From contig NBBA01000021.1 in NCBI GenBank assembly GCA_002794785.1, forward strand, positions 496,001 to 560,000: a stretch of DNA of 64,000 nucleotides, read 5' to 3'. The position numbers were made by a program, and so were the translations under genes. This document shows positions 1 to 11,548 of this stretch, one piece after another. Below the pieces are notes generated by a model that was not told the DNA's origin, ran no database searches, and saw only the letters and a list, made by a program, of their open reading frames with translations. The stretch comes from Coniferiporia sulphurascens. Taxonomy: Eukaryota; Basidiomycota; Agaricomycetes; Hymenochaetales; Hymenochaetaceae. Numbering within the stretch: the stretch's first letter is position 1; every line of letters begins with the position of its first letter.

Positions 1-640
1 TGCCAGCAGTATATGGTACTGCCATGGCTAGAATGGCAAGGCAAGCTGGGGTCACCCTAATTATCTGCTCCTAAACCCCGAGGACACTAGCTGTGCGGGA
101 AGCCGTAACACAGAGAGCATAGCTAATATCTACGTGAGAAAAAAACTGGTACGGCATAATGGAAGCTGCATATCTTAATTCACACGCTATAATCAAAAGG
201 CGTGTAATTTTTAGAGAGATCTAGAGGCTATGGACAAGTGAGAGGTGAGAGTAATTGATAACTCCCATTGCGGTGATAATTGAGTTTCGATCTCCGAAAT
301 CTCCGACGATCACCGCTTTGGCGCGCCCACTGGCAAGTCGATTAAAAAAATTGGGTCCCAAGTCGAAAGGGAACAAAGATTTCTCTGGAGAAGGAAGTCT
401 TTAAAAAAAGCAAGAACTCACACAAGGTATGACAAATGTGAGTGTTCATCAGACCAGGGAGAGGAAATACAATAAAAGGAATATCAACGAATAAAGTCGG
501 ATAGGTAACAATAGTATACCGGGCTTCTAGAGAATTAGATCCGTGACAAATCCAGAGAAGGATGGCCGTTTGGAATCTTCGCGTGTGAATAAGGCGTTAT
601 TGGCGTAAGCGCCGTTGTTAACTTTCTAGACGCATAAAAG
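1..640 (-). repeat. Upstream flank of an ISG12-like unit; gene lies off the left edge
   Basis: This stretch matches by eye the upstream flanks of the ISG12-like genes at 3080-3760, 19240-19760 and (inverted) 57720-58230. Shared marks are 'ccccgaggacactag' near 76 and 'ctccgaaatctccgacgatc' near 293. In the other copies this block lies upstream of a minus-strand gene, so its own gene should sit immediately left of position 1. No coding frame is supported inside it. Confidence 0.6.
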
Positions 641-1084
641 GGTGCGCCTCTAGGTCTCGAGTAAACTGTGATGATCGGCGGCGGGTTGCAAATCTACAGT
701 CGAACCTTCCATAATGGATGCCTGATTTGGATAGAGGTACCTACGAAACAAACAACTCTCAAGCCGAAACTCTCCTAGGATATTTCCCCAAAAAATAAAC
801 AATTAGAAATATACCTACGCTACACAGTGGCTCGCACGATTTTTTTCGATGCTGTTACAATATTAATGGCGTTTATCCCCGTTCCGGATTTACAAATGAC
901 GCTAATTACTAAAGGTGATATTAATATTCAAAACAAGTCTCCTGCCTTGTGATTCACACAAATGCTTCAACTTCATTAAATAAAGTACAAGTGCTCGAGG
1001 TCCGACAGCTCAACAAAACAAACAAATACAGTTGCACGAGCCTCAGTTGACGCGTCAGCCCAACTTGATCAGAAGATCCACTGG

Positions 1085-1495
1085 CTAAAAGAATACAGAA
1101 GCCAAGGCCGCGGCACCAGCACTGATCCCGCCAGCAATGGCGGTACCAACGAACGGCAATGTACCACCCATGGCGACACTTTGCGCAACCGCGAACGCAC
1201 CTCCAGCGACGACGGTGCCGCCCATCCCGGCTTGGATTCCGGCAGCGACAGAGCCTGTAAACGTATAAAGTTAGCGCTTCCACAGTGCTCGAGTCGACCA
1301 GTTGGGCTGACCTGCTATAGGACCGGCAGCGCCGAACCCGACGCAGCCGAGCACGGCCGGTGCGGCGATCGGGGCGATGACGAACCCTCCGACAATAGCG
1401 CTTCCGGCTATGGCTGCTGGGAGCACGAATAGAACTGGTAAAGGACGCATCAGGAGGTCCCGCTAAGAACGAGTGGAAACGAGCATCTTACGCAT
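1085..1495 (-). CDS. ISG12/IFI6-IFI27-like small hydrophobic protein, copy 1 (short form)
   Basis: Three exons are predicted: 1495-1492 (ATG plus one base), 1434-1312 and 1254-1085, joined across 57-nt GT-AG introns at 1491-1435 and 1311-1255. Copies 2 and A have the same layout. The product is about 98 residues. It carries the glycine-zipper core of the Ifi-6-16 (ISG12) family: APIAAPAVLGCVGFG, then GSVAAGIQAGMGG, then AQSVAMGGTLPF. Animal members are small membrane proteins of mitochondria or ER linked to cell death; the role in fungi is not known to me. This copy stops at ALASVFF and lacks the Ala/Gly repeat and acidic tail of copies 2, A and B. The splice sites and frame agree with the paralogues, which supports a real gene, but a truncated relic cannot be excluded. 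Confidence 0.65.
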
Positions 1496-2162
1496 ATTCG
1501 AGTTATGGTAGTGGCTAGTAAGTAAACGACGACGAGCAAGTGATGTCGGAGGTTCGTGTACAAGGTGTGCCACCGGAGTACTGGTTATACTTATAGACAG
1601 AACGAGGTAGTGTTGCTGGATATTATAATACTTCTGACATTATTAATGACATTAATATTTGGAAGTCTGCCTTCTGCCAATCGGGTCCAAAGCGACGTTT
1701 AAGGAAATGGGTTCCCCATATAAGGACACCAGACTGTACAAGAAGCCGCAACCCACATGCCGTGCCGAATTTCGACCCTTATTCCATGTTGAACAAGACA
1801 CCTACTTCTCATGAATTTGCACAATCACTCCGATTTATTTGGTATCATACAAACGGCTACAATTCGTCCTACAACTGTTGAACAGCCCAAGAAAACACAC
1901 AAATACGGATACACAGACCCCAACTGATGCATCAGTTGGCCATGGGCAAGACAAAAATGCACATGGCTGAAGGAAGGCAATGAGGCCCTTAGCGCCAATA
2001 GCGCTTACGCCGCCCCGTCGGCGGCGATGACAATTGATCGCTGCTCGTCCTGTATCTAATGGTGTGGAAAACCAGTCATCAGGGCTTGAGCTCAACATAA
2101 TGGTTATGAATCCGTACATCTACTTTAACCCATTTAGCAGCCTGAGAGGGAAACAATTGAAA

Positions 2163-2835
2163 TTACAGTTTCTTGTCGTCATTTTCGTCAACATCCTCGT
2201 CCGAATCTTTGTTCAGATCCTTGTTGGCGGGGGCTGCGTCCTTCTTAGAGTTTCCCCAGATTTTTCTGCCAATGGCGATGGCGCCAGCACCGGCAGCGGC
2301 AACAGTACCGACGGTGCTAGCACTAATACCTGCACCAGCGGTAGCGGTAGCGGCAGTAGCGACGGTGGCGGCGGCAGCAGTACCGGCGGCAGCACCAGTA
2401 CCGGCACCGACAGCAACGGCGGCGGCGGCAGCAGCGGCACTCACCCCTCCAGCAATAGCAGAACCGATGAACGGCAGTGCACCGCCCATGGCGACGCTCT
2501 GCGCGGTCGCGAACAAGCTTCCAGCAGCGATGGTGCCACCCATACCGGCTTGTATGCCGGCAGCAATAGAGCCTACCCGAAGAATTAGCACTTTGGTCGG
2601 TGACAAGGCACCTAGTTGGGCTGACCTGCTATAGGGCCGGCGGTACCGAACCCGATGCAACCAAGCGCAGCAGGCGCGGCGATCGGGGCGACGACAACCC
2701 CACCAACGACGGCGCTTCCAGCTATAATGGCGGTTTTAAGGGCTATTGGGGCCAGGGGGATCGCAAAAGGCACTACAGGTGTGGAGTATGAGTGGTGTAC
2801 TTCTAGGGATTGAAAAAGCAAGCACTCTTACACAT
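2163..2835 (-). CDS. ISG12/IFI6-IFI27-like protein, copy 2 (full length)
   Basis: Exon 1 is ATG plus one base (2835-2832). Intron 1 is 2831-2773 (59 nt) and intron 2 is 2625-2573 (53 nt, GTCAGC donor, GTGCTAAT branch). The start was chosen because the paralogues share it and because it joins in frame to MLPFAIPLAPIALK. The product is about 185 residues. Its hydrophobic ISG12 core holds VAPIAAPAALGCIGFG, SIAAGIQAGMGG and ATAQSVAMGG. It is followed by some 70 residues of Ala/Gly/Thr repeat and a charged tail (IGRKIWGNSKKDAAPAN, then Asp/Glu-rich). The core and repeat could insert in a membrane as small-residue helices; this is inference. It is arranged in tandem with copy 1, and their flanking sequences also match. 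Confidence 0.75.
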
Positions 2836-3079
2836 ATTTCTAGTTCGTTGGAAGTGAGAAGTAAAACTGTAGTTCGCAGTGCGATGTTGGTGGTTCGTGC
2901 AAGACATGCCACGGTGATGTTGGCCATATTTAAAGGCCAAACGAGGCGATGCCATCAATGCTGTAATGCTAACGGCATTGATGACTTCCAGAAGTCTGCC
3001 TATTGTCATTTAGTACAATGAGTTTTCTAATATAGCACGAGAAGTATGATAATTACCAACTGTACTAGTATTTCAACCA

Positions 3080-3760
3080 ACGAGTCGAAGGCCGCCTTAA
3101 CAACGGACGAAAAGCCAAGCTGAACTCACCGCGCCTCAGCCCCGAGGACACCAAGCAGTGCAAGAAGCTGCAACCCAGATATCACAGCCAATTTCCGCTC
3201 ACTAGGACGGAAACGATACTGTGTGTTTTGCATCGCGTTTTCTATTCAATGCGTGTGCCGCTGTGTGCTTTGCTAGGAGAAGCTGTCGGAACCCGAATGA
3301 ATGGAACGGCCGCGGCGGTCACAATTGAATTTCAAGCTCCGAAATCTCCGACGATCACCGTGAGGGTGCCGCGCGGCATACACACTACAGTAGTCAAGTC
3401 GACATTTGATTGGGCCGAAGCCAAAAGAAACAGTGGCTTCTTTGGAAAAGCGAGAAAGGTAAGAAGTACTAATAATTCATACAAGATACAACTGTAAATG
3501 TCCGTGTCGGTTGATGAGACGAGTGATCATCAGACTAAGGGGGAGGAAGGGGAAGGGAAAAGGTCCACGTCAAGCTTGGGCTACAGTGAAGAAATTAGGA
3601 GGAGAGAAACGCAGAGGGGATGTAAGCAACGGTAACGAATTCGGGCTACTAGAGAATTAAGTTCGCAGGAAATCCAAGGAGAGATAGCCAAAGGGAAACA
3701 TTTTTGAGTTATGTATACAGCTGCCCTAAAAAAACTGGCGGGAAAGAATCACAGTTCGCG
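3080..3760 (-). repeat. Upstream flank of ISG12-like copy 2
   Basis: Homologous by eye to 1-640, 19240-19760 and 57720-58230 (for example 'ctccgaaatctccgacgatc' near 3338 and the 'gagaattaa' end near 3652). It marks the border of a duplicated unit that includes the gene and about 0.9 kb upstream. No coding frame is supported. Confidence 0.55.
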
Positions 3761-3841
3761 TCGTGAAAAAAAAAAAAAAACATGACAAAGAAAATCAAAG
3801 GGGACGACATAAATCCCAGAGCCCTAACGAAGGGAAGGGGC

Positions 3842-5614
3842 TCAGAATATGTCCTGCTTGATGTCGGGGAGCGCGGCCTTGGCGAGACGGTTCTTCTCGG
3901 CCAGCGGCAGGGCAGCGCGCCACTTCAAGTTGGCGAGCATGTCGCGGTAGTTGAGGAGCTTCTCCCCGTATTCCGCGCGCGAGCTGAACATAGACTGCTT
4001 CGGACGGGTCTTTGAACAGCGGCCCTCGGTGAGGCGCCTTTTCAGGTGTCGATGGCATGCGTCGCGCCGCGAAAACGTCATCCCGCACCCAGGCCAGACG
4101 GAGCCATCCGCATCTACAGTGAACAAAAAAATTGTTAGAAAGTTTTGACGAATACAAGATAATCAAAAAGGGCGACTCACGGACAACGGGGAGACAGAAG
4201 TGCTTCTCGCGCATAGTGCATGACTTGTAGTGTCGGTGGAGGTCCGGCCGGCGGCCCATCGTCGCGCTACACTTGGAACACTCCCACTTGGCTACGCGAC
4301 GACCCTTCTCATCGTCGAAGACCCAGACCCTTTTGCCGAACTTGCACTGCTCAGGCTCGTCAGCACCGGAATTAGAACCAGCATGAGACCCGGAACGGGG
4401 TTCCTTTGAGGGGGGGACGTCACTCTCAACAGAAGAATCGAGGTCCTCCCCGAAGGCGGAAGAAAGAGCCTCGCTGGGTTCGCGGTATGACTTGCGCCTT
4501 GAGGCGGCCACGCGGACGGGGCGGTGCCTCTTTTGTCTGGACAAGAGAGCTATTGACGTCGGAGTTTTGCGAGGGCGATGAGGGAGTGGGACTGCGGCTC
4601 GTTCGGGGGTGGGTGATGGGGAAGGATACATGTGCTGGGGAGACTGCGAGGAACTCGCGTAATCTGTACACCGATCGTTCTCGTACAAGATTTCCTCATT
4701 GAACGTGGGAGTCATACCGACGCAACTTCCCATGTCTTGTCGGACGCTATGACCTCCTCCAAGCAGGTTCCGGCAGTTCTCGAGGGGTGAAGGGAGGCCG
4801 TTGTCGATTGAAAGCTGGGCAGTGCAGCCGACGATCGGGGATATGAGCGTGCCTTCGTCAAACTGCAGGCGGGGGGGATGAATGGGGTAGCTGCTTTCTG
4901 GGACAGCTGTGAACCCAAAGTCGAGCCTGGACTGGAACTGCAAGGGGGAATGTGAAGGCATGTCCTGCGACGGCGCAAACAGTCTGAGTGCATTGCCAAA
5001 CGGCGAAAATTCGTTTTGTACATGCGGTGGCAAAGACTGAGACGTTGAAATCGATGGAGAGAAGTTATAAGAGGGATCCATTTGAGGTAGACTCATCCCG
5101 GACAGACTGGGGCCAGCGTGTGGTGAGCCTTGAATCTCGCTCAACGAGATAGTGGCCGGCGTCCCGTGAAGAGATTGCAAGTCCACTTCTGAGGGGAGTT
5201 GCGGAGCGAAGGTTCCGTTTCTCCCGAATTCTGGAGACGCAAAAGCCTCCATAAATAAAAGGCTAATGGCACTCGGGTTAATGACAAAGAAAAGCATCAA
5301 GAAAGCGGAGTCAAGGCATACATGTCCATTTGGTGCGTGAGATTATCTTCCTGCGGGATTTGGTAACTGCTAGGCCTTACGATATCGTCGTATAAGCCTA
5401 GGTTATTCGTGGGCGAGTGGGTTGGGTGCATTCTGAATGCGCCGAAGTCACCCAGACTAGGACTGAGATTTGCAGCAGGGCAATCAGGCGTCGATGACAA
5501 AAATTGGGACATCATGTTGCTATATGCGTAGCGCGCCGGGTCGCCGCCGGCAGATTCGTTAGGAATATCCCGTGCATCGGAGGAGGGAATAAAGTCGGGT
5601 GAGGGGAAGTTCAT
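3842..5614 (-). CDS. C2H2 zinc-finger protein, putative transcription factor
   Basis: Three exons: 5614-5322, 5262-4181 and 4113-3842. The introns are 5321-5263 (59 nt, GTATGC...TTAG, with ATTAAC as branch) and 4180-4114 (GTGAGT...TGTAG); both joins keep the frame. The product is about 548 residues. The first three quarters are Ser/Pro-rich and look disordered. A basic patch (RPRKTPTSIALLSRQKRHRP) precedes two C2H2-type fingers near the C-terminus: WECSKCSATMGRRPDLHRHY and then CGMTFSRRDACHRHLKRR, the second starting right after the last intron. This is the usual form of a basidiomycete C2H2 regulator. The DNA target is unknown, and no partner is suggested by the neighbours. Confidence 0.8.
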
Positions 5615-7296
5615 GGCTGAGAGCGAAGCGAGCTCTGTGGGGAAGGGGGGGCCGATAAAAACCGGGCGCGGGGGATGAGGCAGTTACGGGACGCATTGCC
5701 GTCCTTATATGCTGCAGGGGAGCTGAAGAGAGAGAGGGAAACATGGGTGGTGAGTGCGTCCTTTGTAGAGCGTTTTTGGACGCGCGACTAAGACGAAGTA
5801 GCTCCAAAACGGGTAAGGAAGCGTGCAGTAGTATTCCCACGGCCGAACACGAGGCTCTCGACCGCTCGGCTGCCCTCGACGTGTCCGATCCGGTCAGCCG
5901 TACAAAGGACTGCGTTTCTTACCTTTCGTGCACTTTTATTTTTCTTAGCACTTTTCGCATTGTTGCTAATTATCGTATCTCATTCCTCCCGACAGGTATG
6001 CGATTTTCGCCTAGTTATTGCTTTTTTTCTTCCGCGACTCGGACTATTCGAGATTCTCAGGCAAAGGAGGAAAGGATTAGACTGGTCTTCGGCGGTCCCT
6101 CGAGCACAGCCATGCGTGTAGTACACCAATTTTCAGTAGGGCCGAGAATGAGTCCCTCCCTTTGTGTTGTGACCGTCCTTCTGGCCAGTGGACACCCCAA
6201 AACAAAGAAGAGACAACCTCCAAATCTGTTTTCCAGATCCACACTCATCCGCATCTCCAGCTGGCTAATGAATAAATCACCAAAGCATTCTTTGTTAGTT
6301 CTGTCCGGATTGTCTAGAGTTCTTCCACAAAGGGATGTCTGTTATCCCATACACTTAGAGCGGGGATTCGATGTTTGTCAGCTCGAGTTGGCAACGGGTG
6401 CGACTGCCGGACTGCACCCTGATCGCCCTTGCGTGCCGTGCATCCGATGTGTTCCGTCATGCTGCCTTTGACGACACAGTCGTTGTTGGCAATTTCCTAT
6501 TATTCCGCAGAATACAAGATGTATCTTCCCTTATAGGGCTGCCCCGGGATTTTATGGGCAAGGGACAATGACAAACTGCTGTACGACCAAGTAGGTGACA
6601 CAGTGTAGTTCCTTTTCGCAGTGTGACGAGGGACCATATGATAGCAAGCCCAACGAGGGAAAAGTAAGCCAGAGGGCCGACTTGGGCGTCGAAGGCTGTC
6701 TTCTCGGCCAATTGTCGAGGGCTCCAAGTAATAACTTCCATCCCTGCATCGATGCGGAACGGGGTCGCAATTTGGTCCCGTAGAAAAGAGTCCGGGCTAG
6801 ACATCGTTTTTCGGGGAGTATAATAGAAGTAAATTTTGGACGCAGATTTGTGCTACGTCTGTGATCGCAGGCTCGCAGGCTCATTAAACGACAGCGGGTC
6901 ACGCGCGTCTGGCCTCAGGTATTCTGAACTTCTGTACGCTGGTTGCATTCATGACGGGTATCCGATGGTATGTCTCGGGTAGCCTGTTTCGATCCGTGGA
7001 CGCCACCCCGCCTGTAGTGTGTGCTACGAACTTACATATATCCGGATGCGCTTCGGCTTTGCACAATACGTTTATATCCCTTTTTTTGAATTGCGAACAC
7101 CCCAGGGTGAAGAAGAAGTAATGAGCTCGTGAAGCCAGTTAGCAAGGGAGACTTGTAAAACACTATGCAAAAAGTAGGACAAAAAAGAATACACTGAGCT
7201 ACAACCGCGCGGACACCACATTCACATCAGAAGGTAAGCTCAAGAACGTGGCCAAAGACACGCATTGGCCACCGAGTTGTATACACGGTCCTTGGG
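5615..7296. other. Intergenic, no gene supported
   Basis: Contains a 242-codon open frame on + (5743-6471) and shorter frames, but none shows a domain, a repeat in this window, or a convincing intron. The proximal part (5615-5740) is probably the zinc-finger gene's promoter and 5' UTR. Confidence 0.4.
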
Positions 7297-8117
7297 TCAA
7301 TCCCCTCGTGACAGCCTGTACAGGTCCTCTAGAAGCTTAGGACATGCTTTGAAATTGTCCCCGTCATCCCAAGACTTCGACGGAGATCGACTCGTAACCT
7401 CCTTTAGGGCGGCTGCCCCGGCGGCTCCGATAGCACTCCCCGTGGATAACGTTGCGAGAGCCGCTCCTCCCATAGCGGCAGACTGGCAGAACGCAAACGC
7501 CGAGCCCGCTTGAACCGCACCGCCGTAGAACACTGATTGGATACCTGCAGCAATAGACCCTGTGTAATTAACGGTTAGAAAACAGTCTCATGAAGGTGGT
7601 TAACCATACGCACCCGCTACGGGTCCGATTGCTGAGAATCCGATCAGGTTTAGTCCCCCAACGATAATTGCCGGACCAGCAATGGACGCTACACCAACCA
7701 CAGCGGCTACTTTGGCTGTCTTTATCAATATTGTTTTTGCAGCTATGGTTGTGGATAAGGCCTAGGTCAAAGGAAGTTAAGTGTAAAACATACAAGAATC
7801 GCTATCTCTAATTTGTGCTGAAGTAAGTGCAGTCAGCTATCATAGGGCATCGTATTGCACGAACTGCGATGCTGACCTTGCATCTCTAGCAGAGCGGCTT
7901 TGAGTGTTACCCATGACCACTCCCAAGGTCCTTCCAAGATATTTTCGAGATCCACGGCGACGCAATTAAGACAAGATACGACTGGTTGCCTTAGATGTTC
8001 TACGGCAAGTTCCAGACGCTCGTCCTCTGGCATCTCCTTTGCAGAGAAAGAAAGCTCAAGGATATCGATCCAAACCTTGGCATCGCTCTTGCCTTCGAAA
8101 GTCGGTAACTCGGACAT
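7297..8117 (-). CDS. ISG12-like protein, apparently with a gag-like N-terminal domain
   Basis: Exon A (start at 8117, MSELPTFEGKSDAKVWIDIL...) encodes about 80 residues resembling the N-terminal alpha-helical gag domain of retrotransposons: a Pro-x-Phe-x-Gly start, then charged helices and Trp residues. Downstream exons encode an ISG12 core: AGPAIIVGGLNLIGFSAIGP, then, across a GT-AG intron at about 7610-7560 (GTGCGT...ACACAG), GSIAAGIQSVFYGGAVQ and CQSAAMGG. The intron linking exon A to the core is not settled. A GTCAGC donor after EMQ (near 7883) and a CCATAG acceptor near 7745 keep the frame, but other pairs exist, and these could be two genes. The tail is short and lacks the Ala/Gly repeat. 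The sequence is diverged from copies 1, 2, A and B and its flanks do not match theirs, so it is an older paralogue. Confidence 0.5.
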
Positions 8118-8963
8118 ATTCTGTACTAGCGGCTTGATTCGAGGAGTTGATGGGCTGGTGAATTGGTGATGGGGGTTTTGGTGGACGAAGCGACTACCTA
8201 CAGGGATACGCCCGACTGCTTATAAGGTTTCGTAGTAAAGGAACTCAGCCCTAGGATACACTTTCGAACGTGTAGCGTAAGAAGGACAGGAGTGGCTAAA
8301 CACAGACAGGTGCATCACGGCTTCTTCTACGCTCCTAGTAAATGGAAAAAACGAGGCGCAGTCGTGTCTGACAATATTATCGCGAAGATACGACAGTGAT
8401 TGCAGGAAGTACAGTTGTTTGTTGTTAGCATAATGTCTTGGAGAGTGAAGGATTCTCGGCCCCCTGGTTCAGCTTAGAAGAGAATTGGCTAGTTTCAAGA
8501 GGGAGATGCAAAAGAGATCGTCTATGCTAGGGCCTTCCTGTGTATTCGGATTCACGTAACCGGCGCGTGTAGGAAGACAGTGTGAAAGAACGAGCAGCCA
8601 GGATCGAAGAGCCGAGTTCTGTGAATTGTGCAGATAGGCCGCAGAAAAGAATATATGAATACATTTCTTAATCAGAGACTGTGGGCGTGAGTCGGATGGC
8701 ACCAGCATCAAGATTCAAGATCGAGTTCTTCGTGGCAGCTCATCAACTGGAACTCTAAGTTCTGGGCGTGATGATTGTGTGACTGTGCCTTGTCACAGTG
8801 GTGGTCGGCTTTCAGCAGAGTTTGGGACAAAAACTGTGCAGCTGCTCGATGGACGCGACGGTGAGCTCGATCTTTTCTTGTAGACTTTCCAGCTTTCTGA
8901 ACAGCATTTAACCAGAACATTGATGTCGATGGTATGCAGACTCTATTTATTACTCCTTTTTAA
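8118..8963. other. Intergenic, no gene supported
   Basis: Short frames only. The last part must contain the unresolved 5' exon of the H15 protein. One candidate start, ATGTCGATG at 8923 followed by a GTATGC donor, joins out of frame to the best acceptor (CTCAG at 9003), so it was not adopted. Confidence 0.35.
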
Positions 8964-10893
8964 ATCTCGAGTACTTATTACTACGGAACGGGTCGTACCT
9001 CAGGCGGGTCTGCTACTGCCGCCGTCGACGGCGACAGGGCCCTCAAGAAAACATGGCTGAACCTCCTCCCAGTGGAGCAGGTCATTGAACTCACTTTGAA
9101 GCTTGACGAACACGCCCCTCTGAACATCAGGAGCGAGATATGGCCGCGCGACCTGAGGTCTGCCGTCTTCAACGCTGCCGTGGCCACAATTATTGAGTCG
9201 TCTGGAAAGGGCAAGGCAGTCGATCTATCAAACGCCGGACAGGTTGCATATAACTCGCCAGACCCACCCAACCCATTGGCCGTACAAAGGAGTGTGTCCC
9301 CCTCCACAGATGTCGAGGAGCCACCTTCGGCGCCAGCCCCGACGGCAAACCAGGAGGAGACTCAGCACGCGGAGGAATCAAGGTCTGCTACGTCGGCAGC
9401 ATCTGCGACGCCAGCAATAGCGGCATCAACATCTTATCCGGCATCTTCAACGACATCTTATGGGTCGTCTCTGTACCCTTACTCATATTCGTACTCTGGT
9501 TATCCCTACGCGCCAGTGCCCACGGCACAGCAGCCATATTCGTATCCATACCCGGCGACAACGGGCTCGGGATCGACACCGTATTCACCCGTACCACCAT
9601 CAATGGGGTCGAAAGCGAGGGGCATGGGAACAGGCGCGGGGGGATCCAAATCGGAAGAGGATGACCTACCTTCGTACGAGGAAATGCTCGTTCAAGCATT
9701 GTCAGAGTATAATGACCCGGGCGGAACGGCACCAAAACAACTTTTCCAGTGGATGGCTGCGCATTATCCTCTGCAAGCCAATTTTCGGCCCAGCGCAAGT
9801 CAAGCTTTACAGAAGGCATACAAACGCGGTCGGTTCGAAAAGAATAAAGACGGAAAGTACAGACTGAATGCTGCATGGGAGGGTGGGAATGTGCGCATAC
9901 TTCTGCTCTACGTTTACTTCTGTACTGATTCCTTCGCAGACTTCAAAGCGGACGACGCGACGCCCGCAATCATACGCTAAGGCTGTATCGAATCCAAGCC
10001 CATCCTCACACCCTCCGGCGAATGCTCACGCCTACCCGCCATATCAATGGTACTCGGCGTCGCAGAGCTTGAAGCAACTTAAAACACAAAGCCAAACACC
10101 ACCACCCACTCAGCAGGACTCGGGCGCAGGAGGCCTCGAGGAAATGGCGGCAATGGGCGAAGGAGAGCACGACGCAGAGAGCCACCGTGATGCATGGGAG
10201 GCCGCACAGAGCATTCTACAGGCGCTCAACTTTGGAGCATTACTAAAACAGTCGAAACCGACTTCGGACCAGACAGATTTGGTGTCGGGGGCAGATCAAC
10301 CTCCGTCAAACGACGAACTAAACACGGTGAACGAAGCCGAGACACCCGCACCGGTACCGCCAATTGCGAAACCAACGCACGCATTCCCACCTCCAATTTT
10401 TGCCGGTGACTTAAATATCAATTCTCTCAGCTTCACTTCAACTTCGACTGTCCCGAACAAAAATGGGGTCATTCATCCTCCCCCAATTATGGCTGCACTC
10501 CACCCTCCTGAACCCAGATCTGTTTCTCAATCGGTGTCCTCTGACCCAGCTGTCGTTATCGATACGAGTTTGGGTCACTTGGGTCTGGTCACGACCCCGG
10601 ATGCAGCAGGCGTGATACCAGGTCATCACCCGGACCGCGTCGCCCTACAGGGGAGCCTTGCATTGCTTGCGGCACAACTTGCGGACCTTGCGAGCAGTGA
10701 CGACGATACCGATATTCCAGGAGGTAGCGGCACCAGTCCAGATAGTGCCGAGTGGCCCTCCCTTGCGGACGCCGCGTCTACATCCGCTTCGGTTTCGGCA
10801 TCGAGCGCACTCAACCTGCTTGAAGGCCTAGGCGCGGACATGTTTGGTACAAGCGGATGGGTAGGTTTGCGGGGTGTGGGCGTTGATGTTTGA
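8964..10893 (+). CDS. Linker-histone-fold (H15/GH5) domain protein, 5' end unresolved
   Basis: An open frame from 8964 to an intron at 9891-9939 (49 nt, GTGCGC...CGCAG, CTGAT branch) continues to the stop at 10893; the join EGGN|TSKR keeps phase. There is no ATG before 9603 in this frame, so a first exon upstream is needed; 8964 is only where the frame opens. The protein has a conserved N-terminal helix-rich stretch (WLNLLPVEQVIELTLKLDEH), then a Tyr/Ser/Pro-rich linker, then a winged-helix H15-like domain (LPSYEEMLVQALSEYNDPGG through QALQKAYKRGRFEKNKDGKY), then a long low-complexity tail. H15 domains bind nucleosomal linker DNA. The size and composition differ from a canonical histone H1, so a chromatin-associated factor is more likely than H1 itself. 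Confidence 0.7.
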
Positions 10894-11548
10894 TGAAAGG
10901 CTCTCTTTGTTCTCGTCATCTTCTTTTTATCTATCCATGCCCTGTCATTTCGGTTTTTTCCTTTCTTCTGCCGCTGTGTTATCTACCCATATTTCTTGCA
11001 ACCATTTGTCCTATATTTGTCCTCAGGTTCAATGAGCTTCATCCCCGCTGCATTTCTTTTTCTCTGTATCGTTAGCTATCGTTTGCTTTGCACTCTCCAA
11101 TTTTACTCCGAACTGGGTGTGGTTATGTTCTCGCCTTCACAATTGTCGTAATTTTCCCCACTTCTCATGGGTGGCCTTACCGAGGTTTTGTTATGATCGC
11201 TGAATGTGCCGTCCGTGATTTCTATGCCGGGTTGGCGATAAGCATGTAAGTGCTCCTGCACTATAGTACTTGGAGGCAGGGTCGCGCTGTACGTGCTCAA
11301 GGATGATAGGCTGTCGTAGAAAAACCGGCCCTAAATGCGACGCGTTATTAGTTGCCAAATAGACCATAATAACGCGAGCGCGTTTGGTCGTGGGAACCTG
11401 TTTTCGGACGTACGAGAGCTCTTCCGTTGCGTGGCTTGTCATCATCCTCCCGCTCCTCCTCCTCCCTATCTCCTGTAATCCTTGCGGCAAGGCGACATCT
11501 TCTCATTCCTCGTCGTCTTCCCTCGTAATAGAGCTTCCGCGGAAGAAG
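10894..11548. other. Intergenic between H15 protein and RIF1
   Basis: The pyrimidine-rich sequence just after 10893 is probably the 3' UTR of the H15 gene, and 11400-11548 is probably the RIF1 5' leader (T/C-rich). No other gene is supported. Confidence 0.4.

Noticed and set aside
5743..6471. 242-codon open frame as a gene
   Set aside because: No domain, odd composition, no supporting homologue in the window, and no believable promoter or intron; likely chance.
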